Below are positions 7,626-16,917 of a stretch of DNA of 64,000 nt, one piece after another. This stretch comes from Enterococcus sp. BWR-S5. GTDB taxonomy: Bacteria; Bacillota; Bacilli; Lactobacillales; Enterococcaceae. The stretch spans positions 62,001 to 126,000 of the forward strand of contig NZ_JADOEQ010000010.1 of assembly GCF_016745255.1 (NCBI RefSeq). Reading direction: 5' to 3'. Numbering within the stretch: position 1 is the stretch's first letter; every line of letters starts with the position of its first letter. Made by a program: the position numbers and the translations under genes. Under the pieces are notes generated by a model. It made no database searches. It was given only the letters and a program-made list of their open reading frames with translations, and was not told the DNA's origin.

Positions 7626-9707
7626 ATGGATTCAATGATGAAGCAAGTGATTGAGCTGGTGTTAAAAAACACTGCGGTTTCTTCACATCGTTTGATGAAG
7701 GAGCTGAATTTGAGTAAAAGCCAGTTGGATTATCGAATGAAAAAAATCAATGATTTTCTGAATGCAAAACAACTGCCCATGATACGCAAAGAAAACCATC
7801 GCTATTTACTTACTCTAAGTCGTGAACAAAAACATTGTCTTTTAGAAAACGATTCATCATTGCCCCATTTCCAAAGTGAAGAGCGACAGCAATATATTAT
7901 TCTTTTGATTATTTTGCATGAAAATTTGACGTTGGGAAATTTGGCAGAAACATTAGGTGTTAGTCGAAATACTGTTTTAGCTGATATGAAGCAAATCAAC
8001 AAGGACTTAACCAATCGTGGATTGATTATGAAATCTACTAGATTAAAAGGTTATTTTCTGGTCGGACAGGAGATAGCGATTCGTAAGCTGTGGCTATGTT
8101 TGATTAAGGAAGAAATTGACAAGGAATATTCACTGGCGACTTTCAAGAGGCTGCTGGAAATAGATATGGTTTTATTGGATAAGATTTATCAACGAATTGA
8201 GCAGCTGGAAAAAAGACTTCAATTGTTTTTTTCGGAGGTCAAGATTACCTATCTCAGCATGATTATCTACCTATCTATTTGTCGCTTTCACTCAGAGGAG
8301 TCTATTGACACTGAAACGATTGATCGCTACGGTAAGCTCTTAAATCATGAAACCTACAATGTTGTTGCGGCTTTATTTATGGATCTTTACTCCAAGAATC
8401 AAGTCAAAGAGCATGAAGAGGAACTGAGATTTATCACCATGCATATTCTGAGTATCAATGTGGTTAAGCGTACCTCTTTTAGACAAAACAAAGAGCTTCA
8501 ACAGGCAATAACCAGCAGTATCGATCGCTTTGAAAAATCGAGTATCACTTTTTTTGAAAACAAAGAAGAATTATGCGACATTCTTTATCAGCATATCATA
8601 CCGGCAAGTTATCGAATTCGCTTCGGTGTTCCTGATGAGAATGAGCTTTCTCATTCGATTCAACAGGAATATCAAGAATTTTATTCCATTGTAAAAAAAG
8701 CTGTTCAGCCGATTGAACAACATCTAGCAATTGAGTTTGTGGACGAGGAGCTGGCCTATCTTCTAATTATTTTTTTAAGCTTTTTAAAGGGAGACAAATT
8801 TCTTGAGCAAGAAAAAAAGACAGCGGTTGTAGTTTGTATGCATGGCGTTTCAGTGTCACGATTGCTTTTAGAGACATTGAAAGAATTGTTACCTGAAATT
8901 CGTTTTATTCGCTATATGTCCTTGCGGGAATTCTATGAATCAAATCCGAAAGTTGATATTGTTTTTTCGACAGTTGGTGTAGATACTGATATTCCCTGCT
9001 TTTTTATCAAGCATTTTCTGACTGAAGAAGAGAAGCAGCTGTTGAAATATAAAGTAGAGGCTGAGGTTTTTGGGCGTCAATTATACGTTGGCACAGGAAA
9101 TCATCTTAACTTGGATAAACTGATTGCAGTGATTGAAAAGCATGCGACAGTCCACTCTCGACCGTTGCTGAAGCAGGAGCTGGAAGAAGTATTTTTTACT
9201 GAGAAGAAGAATCGGTCCATAAAACCATTTAAAGAGCAGTCAGATTTACTGGCTCTCTTGCCTCAAGAAAATATCCAAATTTATGATAAACCACTATCTT
9301 TTGCTTCAGCAATTCGTTTATGCGGGAAGCCGTTGCTTCAGCAAGGGTTTGTTGACGAGGCGTATATTGAAACAATCATTAGAAACTATGATCCTGAATA
9401 TCCATATTTTGTAATTGCTCCGCAAGTAGCGATTCCGCATGCTGCTCCGGAGGATGGTGTTAAACGGTTAGGGATGTCTCTGTTACGGATAAAGCACCCA
9501 ATTCCTTTTTCCGATACCTTGTCTGTCCGCATTTTAGTTATGATTGCACCAAAGGATAAAAAGAGTCATTTAAATGCTGTAACGACTTTGTACAATCTTG
9601 TAAATGATCGAACATTCAGAGAGCAGCTTTTAGCAGCCAAATATGAGCAGGAGCTGCACCATTTATTAAGCAGCACTCTAGCAGAAAATACTTGCTTATC
9701 TCAGTAA
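7626..9707 (+). CDS. PRD-containing transcriptional activator with EIIB and EIIA domains (MtlR/LicR type)
   Basis: A 693-residue regulator. It has an N-terminal HTH (about 1-45), a second HTH (LTLGNLAETLGVSRNTVLADM, about 95-115) and two PTS regulation domains (about 180-390). A GatB-like EIIB domain follows with Cys in VVVCMHGVSVSRLLLE (about 400-415), then a C-terminal EIIA domain with AIPHAAPEDG. Such proteins are DNA-binding activators whose activity is set by HPr- and PTS-dependent phosphorylation. It sits inside the sugar operon and so is its probable controller. The ATG at 7626 is 7 nt after AAAAGGAG. An in-frame TTG at 7620 is too close to the SD. Confidence 0.85.
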   Translation: MDSMMKQVIELVLKNTAVSSHRLMKELNLSKSQLDYRMKKINDFLNAKQLPMIRKENHRYLLTLSREQKHCLLENDSSLPHFQSEERQQYIILLIILHENLTLGNLAETLGVSRNTVLADMKQINKDLTNRGLIMKSTRLKGYFLVGQEIAIRKLWLCLIKEEIDKEYSLATFKRLLEIDMVLLDKIYQRIEQLEKRLQLFFSEVKITYLSMIIYLSICRFHSEESIDTETIDRYGKLLNHETYNVVAALFMDLYSKNQVKEHEEELRFITMHILSINVVKRTSFRQNKELQQAITSSIDRFEKSSITFFENKEELCDILYQHIIPASYRIRFGVPDENELSHSIQQEYQEFYSIVKKAVQPIEQHLAIEFVDEELAYLLIIFLSFLKGDKFLEQEKKTAVVVCMHGVSVSRLLLETLKELLPEIRFIRYMSLREFYESNPKVDIVFSTVGVDTDIPCFFIKHFLTEEEKQLLKYKVEAEVFGRQLYVGTGNHLNLDKLIAVIEKHATVHSRPLLKQELEEVFFTEKKNRSIKPFKEQSDLLALLPQENIQIYDKPLSFASAIRLCGKPLLQQGFVDEAYIETIIRNYDPEYPYFVIAPQVAIPHAAPEDGVKRLGMSLLRIKHPIPFSDTLSVRILVMIAPKDKKSHLNAVTTLYNLVNDRTFREQLLAAKYEQELHHLLSSTLAENTCLSQ

Positions 9708-9775
9708 TTTTCCATAGAAACGAATAGAAATAATTGATAGTTAAACGAATAGGAATGAAAGAAAGGAGCTTATAC

Positions 9776-10927
9776 ATGGCAAACAGAATGGTATTAAATG
9801 AAACATCGTATTTCGGTAAAGGAGCAATCAATGAGATTGTGGGCGAGTTTCAAAAACGGGGCTTCCAAAAAGCGATTGTGATTACTGATAAGGAGCTGAT
9901 TAAGTTTGAGGTAGCGACGAGGGTAACTGCTTTATTGGATGAAGCAGGAATTGCCTATACTACGTATGATGGTATCGTGCCTAACCCAACAATTAAAAAC
10001 GTCACAGATGGTGTGGCGGCAGTGAAAGAGGCTGCTGCGGATTGTATTATTGCCATCGGTGGCGGTTCACCAATTGATACAGCGAAAGCCATCGGAATTA
10101 TTGTGACCAATCCGGAATTTGCGGATGTGCGCAGCTTGGAGGGGGTAGCAGAGACGAAAAATCCTTGTTTACCAATCCTTGCGGTACCAACAACCTCAGG
10201 AACAGCAGCAGAGGTAACCATCAATTATGTGATTACAGACGAAGAGAACCACCGTAAGTTTGTTTGTGTCGATCCCCATGATATCCCAATCGTGGCATTT
10301 GTAGACAGCGACATGATGATGGGGATGCCGAAGGCGTTGGCAGCCGCGACAGGGATGGATGCCATGACCCATGCTATTGAAGGCTTCATCACGAAGGGTG
10401 CTTGGGAAATGACGGATATGCTGCATATCAAAGCGATTGAAATTATTGGTCGCTCGTTGAGAGCCTCTGTGAATGGCGACCAGACAGGGAGAGAAGAGAT
10501 GGCATTAGGACAATATATTGCCGGTATGGGCTTCTCGAACGTCGGCTTGGGCTTGGTGCACGGGATGGCGCATCCATTAAGCGCGTGGTATAACATTCCT
10601 CATGGTGTGGCCTGTGCTTCATTGTTACCAACCGTAATGAAATACAACAAAGATTTTACTGGTGAGAAGTACCGTGAAATCGCCTTGGCACTGGGACTGG
10701 AAAATGCAGCCACAATGAGCATTGAAGAAGTTCGTGATGCAGCTTGCGCAGCCATCGATCAGCTGAGTAAAGATGTTGGCATTCCGGCGACGATATCTGA
10801 GCTGGGTGTGAAGGTGGAAGACCTTCCGCAAATTGCACAGGATGCCTTCAAGGATGTTTGTTCACCAGGCAATCCTCGAGATGCATCTGTAGAGGAAATT
10901 ATTGCATTGTACCAAAGCTTAATGTAA
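9776..10927 (+). CDS. fucO: Lactaldehyde reductase (FucO), iron-containing group III alcohol dehydrogenase
   Basis: A 383-residue enzyme strikingly like E. coli FucO. Both start MANRM.LNET, and this protein shows AIGGGSPIDTAKAIGI, NPEFADVRSLEG, TINYVITDEE and RKFVCVDPHDIP. The metal-site residues lie in GMDAMTHAIEG and LVHGMAHPLSAWYNIPHGVA. FucO reduces L-lactaldehyde to 1,2-propanediol with NADH, re-oxidising the cofactor. It completes a pathway with the RhaD-type aldolase at 3737. The start is the ATG at 9776, 7 nt after AAAGGAG. It is the last gene of the cluster, followed by a hairpin at 10947-10999. Confidence 0.9.
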   Translation: MANRMVLNETSYFGKGAINEIVGEFQKRGFQKAIVITDKELIKFEVATRVTALLDEAGIAYTTYDGIVPNPTIKNVTDGVAAVKEAAADCIIAIGGGSPIDTAKAIGIIVTNPEFADVRSLEGVAETKNPCLPILAVPTTSGTAAEVTINYVITDEENHRKFVCVDPHDIPIVAFVDSDMMMGMPKALAAATGMDAMTHAIEGFITKGAWEMTDMLHIKAIEIIGRSLRASVNGDQTGREEMALGQYIAGMGFSNVGLGLVHGMAHPLSAWYNIPHGVACASLLPTVMKYNKDFTGEKYREIALALGLENAATMSIEEVRDAACAAIDQLSKDVGIPATISELGVKVEDLPQIAQDAFKDVCSPGNPRDASVEEIIALYQSLM

Positions 10928-10946
10928 AAACAAAGAGTCAATAGAA

Positions 10947-11008
10947 AACAGCCAAACTGTTATGTTCCTAAGAAAAGGAAGGATAGCTGTTTGGCTGTTC
11001 TTATTCTT
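10947..11008. terminator. Terminator between fucO and the convergent tetR gene
   Basis: AACAGCCAAAC (10947-10957) pairs with GTTTGGCTGTT (10989-10999) across a 31-nt loop. It is followed by a T-rich tail (CTTATTCTTTG). Confidence 0.65.
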
Positions 11009-11024
11009 TGTATTTGGATAGCTT

Positions 11025-11606
11025 CTAGCGTAATAAAGTGATGGGAGAAAGTTGCTTTGTCTGATTGATGATTGCAGCAATTTCTTCCGGAGACTCTTCC
11101 GCATCTCGATTGATCCATAGTAAAATTACTGAGACAATGCTTGATAGAAGGATTTCATGTGCATAAACCTTTGGCAACCCTTCATGATTGCAGGTTAGAA
11201 AATCAGATTTCTCAATTTTATGCTGTATCGTTTCTTCGATTAGCTCCTTAAAGGTATCAATAAATCTTTTGTCGCCACCTTCACCGATTAATGCTTTAAT
11301 TAATTCAAACTCTGTCAAAACATAGTGCAAGGCTTCCAATATTGCTTCATATGGAATCAATTCCATTGGATCGTCGGTATTTCCATAGGTATTAAAAATT
11401 TTTTGTAAGCGAGAGAGGATATCAGCTTCAATCTTACTGAGAAGGTCATACTTATCAAGGTAATGCAGATAGAATGTTCCCCTGTTGATGTTCGCTGTTC
11501 TTGTGATATCACTTACGGTCAACCCTTCAATTCCTTTTTCTACAAGGAGTAGTGTAAATGCTTTTTTTATTCGTACCTTTGTTTCTGTATTTCTCACGCT
11601 GGACAT
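11025..11606 (-). CDS. TetR/AcrR family transcriptional regulator
   Basis: A 193-residue protein with the TetR HTH near the N-terminus: TKVRIKKAFTLLLVEKGIEGLTVSDITRTANINRGTFYLHY, with the recognition helix around residues 40-50. The C-terminal part is helical, as in ligand-binding domains. AAAGGAAG lies 6 nt upstream of the ATG at 11606. It is divergent from the ABC exporter genes, with shared GTTCATTTWA repeats in between, so it most likely represses that exporter and itself. Confidence 0.85.
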   Translation of the reverse strand: MSSVRNTETKVRIKKAFTLLLVEKGIEGLTVSDITRTANINRGTFYLHYLDKYDLLSKIEADILSRLQKIFNTYGNTDDPMELIPYEAILEALHYVLTEFELIKALIGEGGDKRFIDTFKELIEETIQHKIEKSDFLTCNHEGLPKVYAHEILLSSIVSVILLWINRDAEESPEEIAAIINQTKQLSPITLLR

Positions 11607-11630
11607 GCTCTCGCTTCCTTTCTATGGAAA

Positions 11631-11724
11631 TTAAATGAACAGTCTTCGAAAAATTGTTTATTGTATTCTTTCTGCGTTCATTTTACAATATCTTTATATT
11701 TAAATCAACGCGTTGTTCATTTAA
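11631..11724. promoter_or_regulatory. Three GTTCATTTWA boxes in the tetR-ABC intergenic region
   Basis: TTAAATGAAC (11631-11640) is the exact reverse complement of GTTCATTTAA (11715-11724). A third copy, GTTCATTTTA, is at 11676-11685. The last box abuts a perfect 10-bp palindrome CAACGCGTTG (11706-11715). Their position between the divergent genes makes them operator candidates for the TetR protein. Confidence 0.5.
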
Positions 11725-11736
11725 GGAGGAAATAGT

Positions 11737-12438
11737 ATGTCATATATAGAGATGATTGAGAGTTATAAACGTTATCAGATTGGAGATACAGTTGTCACAG
11801 CAAATAATGGTGTCACATTTTCCATTGAAAAAGGCGAGCTTGTTGTGATTTTAGGGGCTTCCGGTGCCGGAAAATCGACTGTCTTAAATATTTTGGGAGG
11901 AATGGACACCAACGATGACGGAACGGTCTTAATTGATGGGCAGAAGATATCTGATTATTCTTCGAAAGAGCGGATTGCTTATCGCCGAACCGATGTAGGT
12001 TTCATTTTTCAATTTTATAATTTAGTAACGAATCTGACTTCAAAAGAAAATGTAGAGTTGGCTTCCGAAATCGTTAAGGATGCTCTGGATGCTGAGGAAA
12101 CGCTAAAGGAGGTTGGTCTCGGTGGTCGAGTCAACAATTTTCCGGCCCAGCTTTCAGGTGGTGAACAGCAACGTGTTGCCATTGCCCGTGCCGTAGCAAA
12201 AAATCCCAAGCTGCTGCTTTGTGACGAGCCTACAGGTGCTTTGGACTATCAAACAGGTAAACAGGTTTTGCAGATTTTACAAGATATGAGCAGAAAGAAG
12301 GGGGCAACGGTTGTGATAGTCACTCATAATGCGGCGATTGCTCCCATTGCGGATCGTGTAATTCATATGCATGACGGAAAAGTAAAAGCGATAGAGGTTA
12401 ATGCAACACCTGAAATGATTGAGAATATTGAATGGTAG
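11737..12438 (+). CDS. ABC transporter ATP-binding protein (MacB/LolD-like)
   Basis: A 233-residue ATPase with Walker [10 protein letters not shown] (about residues 45-53), Q-loop region FIFQFYNL, signature LSGGEQQRV, Walker [13 protein letters not shown] and the H-loop in VIVTHN. It pairs with the FtsX-type permease directly downstream to form an exporter or mechanotransmission complex at the membrane. AAGGAGGAA precedes the ATG. Expression is probably controlled by the divergent TetR gene. Confidence 0.9.
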   Translation: MSYIEMIESYKRYQIGDTVVTANNGVTFSIEKGELVVILGASGAGKSTVLNILGGMDTNDDGTVLIDGQKISDYSSKERIAYRRTDVGFIFQFYNLVTNLTSKENVELASEIVKDALDAEETLKEVGLGGRVNNFPAQLSGGEQQRVAIARAVAKNPKLLLCDEPTGALDYQTGKQVLQILQDMSRKKGATVVIVTHNAAIAPIADRVIHMHDGKVKAIEVNATPEMIENIEW

Positions 12439-12447
12439 GTGAATAGG

Positions 12448-15219
12448 ATGAGAAAAAAACAGCTTTGGAAGGATATTCGACGATCAATATCAGGTTCGTA
12501 TGGACGATTTCTGTCCATTTTCAGCTTAATGTTACTGGGGGCCTTTGCTTTTGTTGGACTAAAGGTAACCGGACCGGACATGCGTACAACAGCAGAAGAT
12601 TTCTATGCTAAAAACAATCTGGCTTTCGTGACAGTTACTTCCACTTGGGGCTTAGACACTGAGGATCAGGAGCTCTTAAAAAGGAGTGCACAGCTAGATG
12701 ATATCGAGTTTGGCTATTTGAAGGATGTAGTTGTTAAAAATACAGATACCGGCTTTAGGATTTTCTCGACTCCCGACGATCTATCAAAGTATGAGCTTGT
12801 AGATGGGAAAATGCCAACGAAAGAAAATGAAATTGCCTTGGACTATCAACAACAGGGAAAGTATAAGCTCGGAGATGAGATTACATTTACAGAAAAGCTG
12901 GAGGAAGGCGATACTCCGATTTTAACAAGGGATGCCTTCAAAATTTCAGGCTTTGTCAAATCCAGTGAATTGATTGATAAAACCTCAATTGGACAGACAA
13001 CGGTGGGAAGAGGACAGCTTGACAGTTATGGCGTTGTACAACCTGAGGTATTTGATTCAGAGGTCTTTATGATTGCAAGACTTTCTTTCACGGATACCAA
13101 GAAAATTGATGCTTACAGTGATGACTATAACGAAATCATTGAGAAGCATAAAGTAACTATTGAGGACTTAATGAGTACTCGTCCCTCTGAAAGATTGACA
13201 GTGCTGCAAGACGAAAAGCAAGAGGAGCTGGACGAAGGAACGGCTGAGATAGAAGAGGCCAAAGCTGAGCTTAATTCTGCGGAAGCGGCATTACAGCAGG
13301 CCAAACAGCAAATTGATGAGGCAAAGGCACAGCTGTCGGAGAATGAAAATAGTCTGGCTGCTAATATTCCTGAGTTGCAACAGCAATTAGAGTATGCTCG
13401 CCAGGAAATTGCCGTACAAGAAGCTGCTTACAATGAGCAATTGGCTGTCTTCAACGAGAAAAAGGGAAAGGCCGAGACAGAAATACAGGATGGAGAGAAG
13501 GAAATAGCAGAGCAGCAGACAGAGCTGAACGAGCTATCTGCACCAGTCTATACTGTAAATGACCGTAAAGACAATCCCGGCTACAAACAGTATTTGGAAA
13601 ATTCTCAGCGAATTGATGTACTTTCAAACGTCTTTCCGGTTTTCTTATTTGGTATAGCAGCTTTGGTTAGCTTAACTACAATGACTCGTTTTGTAGATGA
13701 ACAGCGAATCAATATGGGGACTCTAAAGGCGCTGGGATACAGTAATACGGATATCAAGAAGAAATTTATTGTTTATGGCTTAGTACCTAGCAGCTTGGGT
13801 GCGGCTGTGGGTACCTTGTTAGGGCATACTCTGTTGCCGAAGGTCATTTTCAATGCCTATGCAGCAACCTCAACATTTTCTGAGATTATTCTGCTTGTTT
13901 CATTTAAATATTCATTGATAGCGATTTTGACTGCGGTTATCTGTACAGTTGTTCCGGCGTATTTATTGGCTTCCGGTGAGCTGAGGGAGCATACTGCCAG
14001 CTTGCTCTTACCAAAACCGCCCAAGGCTGGTGCGCGCATTCTTTTAGAGAAAATCAAACCAATCTGGAATAGAATGAGCTTTACTTATAAAGTGACGGCA
14101 CGTAATCTATTCCGCTATAAAAAGCGGATGCTCATGACAATTATCGGTGTGGCGGGCTGTACAGCGTTGCTGATTACCGGCTTTGGTATTAGAGACTCAT
14201 TATCAGGTATTGTTGACGAACAATTTGGTGAGCTGATAAATTATGATTTAATCACCGTTTATGATGATGATGAAAAAACAATCAATCAGGAATTGACTGC
14301 ACCGGAGCTAACGAAAAAAATTAAGGATTCAACAGATATTCGCTACGAGGAGGTATCAGCTGTTGCGGGTACGAACCAAGATAAGCAGTCAATTACTGTG
14401 CTTGCTGCAGATGATTTGATAGATTTTTCTACTTTTGTGAAATTACGTAATCGTAGTAGTGGACAAACGATTGAGCTGTCTGATAATGGTGCTGTTCTTT
14501 CAGAAAAGCTTGCGGAGCTTCTTAATGTTAAAAAGGGGGATCAGGTCACTATTCAAGATGATGATGGCATTGATCGAAAGATATTAGTTTCCGATGTGAC
14601 GGAGATGTATATGGGCCATTATATGTTCATGAATCGTGTTGCTTATCAATCTATTTTTGAAAAAGATATGGTTTTGAATGGGAAATTAATGACGTTGAAT
14701 GATCAGTCTTCAGCGGCCAGTGATGAGGTTGCAACTGAGCTGATGAATGTTGAAGGCGTAAGAGGGATTGTTCAATCAAAAGAGTTAAGCAGGAAAATCG
14801 ATGCTGTGATGGGTGGATTAAATAATGTGATCGTTGTATTAATTGTCTGTGCTATTTTACTGGCAGTAGTCGTGATTTACAACCTTACAAATATTAACGT
14901 ATCCGAGCGGATTAGAGAGCTGTCAACAATCAAGGTTCTAGGCTTTTACGATAATGAGGTGACATTGTATATCTATAGAGAGACAATCATTTTATCTATC
15001 GTTGGTATACTTGTCGGCTATGTTATTGGCTTCTTTCTACACAGCTTCATCATGGTTTCTTTACCACCGGACGAAGCCATGTTCAAGCCGGAGCTAATGC
15101 CAATGAATTTCATTTTATCGGCGGGGATTACGCTGGCAATTACCTTTGTCATTATGGGCGTGATGCATCGGAAAATCAAAAAAGTCAATATGCTGGATGC
15201 TTTGAAATCAGTTGACTAA
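12448..15219 (+). CDS. FtsX/MacB-like ABC transporter permease with extracytoplasmic coiled coil
   Basis: A ~923-residue permease with a TM helix near the N-terminus and a large extracytoplasmic region. Residues ~250-360 are strongly coiled-coil (EELDEGTAEIEEAKAELNSA and similar). Two FtsX modules of three or four TM helices lie around residues 390-500 and 800-920. The repeated phrases MGTLKALGYSNTDIKKKF and LSTIKVLGFYDNEVTLYIY are typical of this permease class. The ATG at 12448 has AGGTG 6 nt upstream. An in-frame GTG at 12439 directly after the ATPase stop is an alternative. The transported molecule is unknown. Confidence 0.85.
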   Translation: MRKKQLWKDIRRSISGSYGRFLSIFSLMLLGAFAFVGLKVTGPDMRTTAEDFYAKNNLAFVTVTSTWGLDTEDQELLKRSAQLDDIEFGYLKDVVVKNTDTGFRIFSTPDDLSKYELVDGKMPTKENEIALDYQQQGKYKLGDEITFTEKLEEGDTPILTRDAFKISGFVKSSELIDKTSIGQTTVGRGQLDSYGVVQPEVFDSEVFMIARLSFTDTKKIDAYSDDYNEIIEKHKVTIEDLMSTRPSERLTVLQDEKQEELDEGTAEIEEAKAELNSAEAALQQAKQQIDEAKAQLSENENSLAANIPELQQQLEYARQEIAVQEAAYNEQLAVFNEKKGKAETEIQDGEKEIAEQQTELNELSAPVYTVNDRKDNPGYKQYLENSQRIDVLSNVFPVFLFGIAALVSLTTMTRFVDEQRINMGTLKALGYSNTDIKKKFIVYGLVPSSLGAAVGTLLGHTLLPKVIFNAYAATSTFSEIILLVSFKYSLIAILTAVICTVVPAYLLASGELREHTASLLLPKPPKAGARILLEKIKPIWNRMSFTYKVTARNLFRYKKRMLMTIIGVAGCTALLITGFGIRDSLSGIVDEQFGELINYDLITVYDDDEKTINQELTAPELTKKIKDSTDIRYEEVSAVAGTNQDKQSITVLAADDLIDFSTFVKLRNRSSGQTIELSDNGAVLSEKLAELLNVKKGDQVTIQDDDGIDRKILVSDVTEMYMGHYMFMNRVAYQSIFEKDMVLNGKLMTLNDQSSAASDEVATELMNVEGVRGIVQSKELSRKIDAVMGGLNNVIVVLIVCAILLAVVVIYNLTNINVSERIRELSTIKVLGFYDNEVTLYIYRETIILSIVGILVGYVIGFFLHSFIMVSLPPDEAMFKPELMPMNFILSAGITLAITFVIMGVMHRKIKKVNMLDALKSVD

Positions 15220-15244
15220 AGAAATAGTTTATAGAAAGTATAAA

Positions 15245-15286
15245 CCAGCTGCGGGACACCTTCGTTGTCCTTCAGCTGATTTTTTG
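15245..15286 (+). terminator. Intrinsic terminator after the ABC exporter
   Basis: CAGCTG (15246-15251) and GGACA (15254-15258) pair with TGTCC (15266-15270) and CAGCTG (15273-15278), giving an interrupted stem followed by a T-run at 15280-15285. Confidence 0.8.
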
Positions 15287-15301
15287 CAGCTAAAATTACT
15301 G

Positions 15302-15949
15302 TTAATGACCTTCTTTTTGTGTAGAAAGGCTTTCGATGGCTGCCAGCAGAAAAGGGAGATAAAGAAAGAACAGATTTGCTCGTTGCCAAAGCCCGCGATA
15401 GGGAACATGGAGTTGGTCGATAATGGGAATTTTGGGAAGAGCGAATAGCAGCATAAGCACACATGAAATAACAAAAATAATCGGGATAATTGTAACCATA
15501 AAGTGTTTCTCCTCTAAAGAATATAGCTTAAAAAGTAAGGCTGTCCCAATTAACAGAGCGACAAAACCCGCACCTGATGCATAATCATGAATCAAGTCCT
15601 CAATATTTACTCCCGAATACTCCGTGGATCGGTCAAACAATCCTGTAATAATGCAATCACCAATACCAAAAATAGCAAGCATAACAGCCAATGCTTTCGC
15701 AAGAAAAGTAGAAGTTGTCTTGAATCGTTGGAAGAAGGCTGGGATTGTCATCAGAAAGAGCAAACCATCAATAATCACCCAAATCTTGAATGCCATTCTA
15801 ACAGGACTTTTATCTTCTCCAAATGAACTAATCAGCATGGAAAGCTGGCTATAGTCTGGATAGAAGGCTCCTAAAACAAAGGGAAGAATCAATTCACTGA
15901 TGACGGCAAGCACCATTAGATGAAATCCATAGGTTTTCAAAAATTTCAT
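15302..15949 (-). CDS. DUF998 family integral membrane protein
   Basis: A 215-residue protein with about six hydrophobic segments. The arrangement matches DUF998: a first helix followed by a loop with YPDYSQLSMLISSFGEDKSPV, then FDRSTEY and later the conserved GLWQR near the C-terminus. The function of the family is unknown. The start is the ATG at 15949, with a GAAAGGAG ribosome site on the minus strand. It appears monocistronic. Confidence 0.75.
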   Translation of the reverse strand: MKFLKTYGFHLMVLAVISELILPFVLGAFYPDYSQLSMLISSFGEDKSPVRMAFKIWVIIDGLLFLMTIPAFFQRFKTTSTFLAKALAVMLAIFGIGDCIITGLFDRSTEYSGVNIEDLIHDYASGAGFVALLIGTALLFKLYSLEEKHFMVTIIPIIFVISCVLMLLFALPKIPIIDQLHVPYRGLWQRANLFFLYLPFLLAAIESLSTQKEGH

Positions 15950-16332
15950 GCCACTATCTCCTTTCTGAATTGTCTTGTTTATTGTAATATGGATGTTTTA
16001 TTTTCACACGTAATAGGCCTCTATCTATACAAAGTTGTTGAGTGGCTAAAGAATGAGGAAATTTTTGATAAGAATGTACGAGCGGGGGAAGCAGTCAAAC
16101 GAAAAAATAGTATTTGTGTATTTTTGTACGAATTTCATTTTTTAATTAATCGAACGAAGAAACACTCAAGGAAAATGGCGTGTTTGCGCAGAATATCCTC
16201 TATCAAAAGAGGAAAGCGGTGTATTAAAAAATTAGAATTGTTTTTGCAAATGGAATTAAATTTCAATTATAAAGATAAGAAAATATTTAAATTAAATTAT
16301 TTTTTCACAAAAAGGAACTTAAAACAAATCTT
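15950..16332. other. A+T-rich intergenic region without a convincing gene
   Basis: About 380 nt of very A+T-rich DNA. A plus-strand frame is open across it (15920-16393). However, that frame starts inside the DUF998 gene, lacks a ribosome site and has lysine- and phenylalanine-rich low-complexity content, so I do not call it. The right end carries the promoter of the Spx-like gene. Confidence 0.6.
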
Positions 16333-16361
16333 TTGCTTGAATTATAGAAAAAGGATAAAAT
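16333..16361 (+). promoter_or_regulatory. Sigma-A promoter of the Spx-like gene
   Basis: A -35 TTGCTT (16333-16338) and a -10 TAAAAT (16356-16361) are separated by 17 nt. They lie 34 nt before the ATG at 16396. Confidence 0.6.
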
Positions 16362-16395
16362 TTATATTGAAATATGAAACTAAGGAGAGATAGCA

Positions 16396-16794
16396 ATGAT
16401 TAAAGTGTACACTTCCCCAAGCAGTACATCATCGAGAAAAGCAAAGAAATGGTTTGCCACTCACGAAATTCCATTTAAGGAGAAAAACTTTTTCAACGAA
16501 GAGCTGACAAATGATGAACTGAGAAGAATGCTGCAGATGACTGAAAATGGAACGGAGGATATTCTTTCAAAACGCTCTAATATCTATAGAGATTATGAGG
16601 ATAGAATCAGCCAGTTTTCTACCAATGAATTAATTGAACTAATTAAGAAGGAACCATCTATCTTAAGAAGGCCAATTATTTTAGATGATTATCGCATGCA
16701 GGTGGGTTTCAACGAAGATGAAATCCGTGTATTTTTACCTAGAAATATCAGAAAACAAGAACTCACACACGCCTTGTTACTGACTGGGTTATAA
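16396..16794 (+). CDS. Spx/ArsC family regulator paralogue lacking the CxxC redox switch
   Basis: A 132-residue protein aligned along its whole length with Spx. It has VYTSPSSTSSRKAKKWF at the N-terminus, ENGTEDILSKRS with Gly52 and Arg60, and RRPIILDDYRMQVGFNEDEI near residue 92. Spx binds the alpha C-terminal domain of RNA polymerase, and Gly52 is needed for that contact in B. subtilis. Here both redox cysteines (positions 10 and 13) are serines, so thiol-based switching cannot occur. The RNA-polymerase-contact residues are kept. AAGGAGA lies before the ATG. It is a single gene with its own promoter and terminator. Confidence 0.85.
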   Translation: MIKVYTSPSSTSSRKAKKWFATHEIPFKEKNFFNEELTNDELRRMLQMTENGTEDILSKRSNIYRDYEDRISQFSTNELIELIKKEPSILRRPIILDDYRMQVGFNEDEIRVFLPRNIRKQELTHALLLTGL

Positions 16795-16878
16795 AATTAA
16801 AAAGATTAAGCAGTACTTGAAAATATGTTTGGAAAATAGCCATCAATATAATGAGGCTAGTGATATTTAATTAAAAAG

Positions 16879-16917
16879 AAAGTCACAGAAATTTTTTAGA
16901 TTTCTGTGACTTTTTTT
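16879..16917 (+). terminator. Intrinsic terminator of the Spx-like gene
   Basis: A perfect 13-bp stem: AAAGTCACAGAAA (16879-16891) with TTTCTGTGACTTT (16901-16913), followed by more T. Confidence 0.85.

Noticed and set aside
7302-7672. Two overlapping minus-strand frames with similar sequences
   Set aside because: Their similarity only reflects the duplicated hairpin/SD unit. There are no ribosome sites.
15920-16393. 157-codon plus-strand frame before the Spx-like gene
   Set aside because: It starts inside the opposite-strand DUF998 gene, has no ribosome site and its Lys/Phe/Asn-rich content reflects A+T-rich intergenic DNA. A promoter for the next gene lies inside it.
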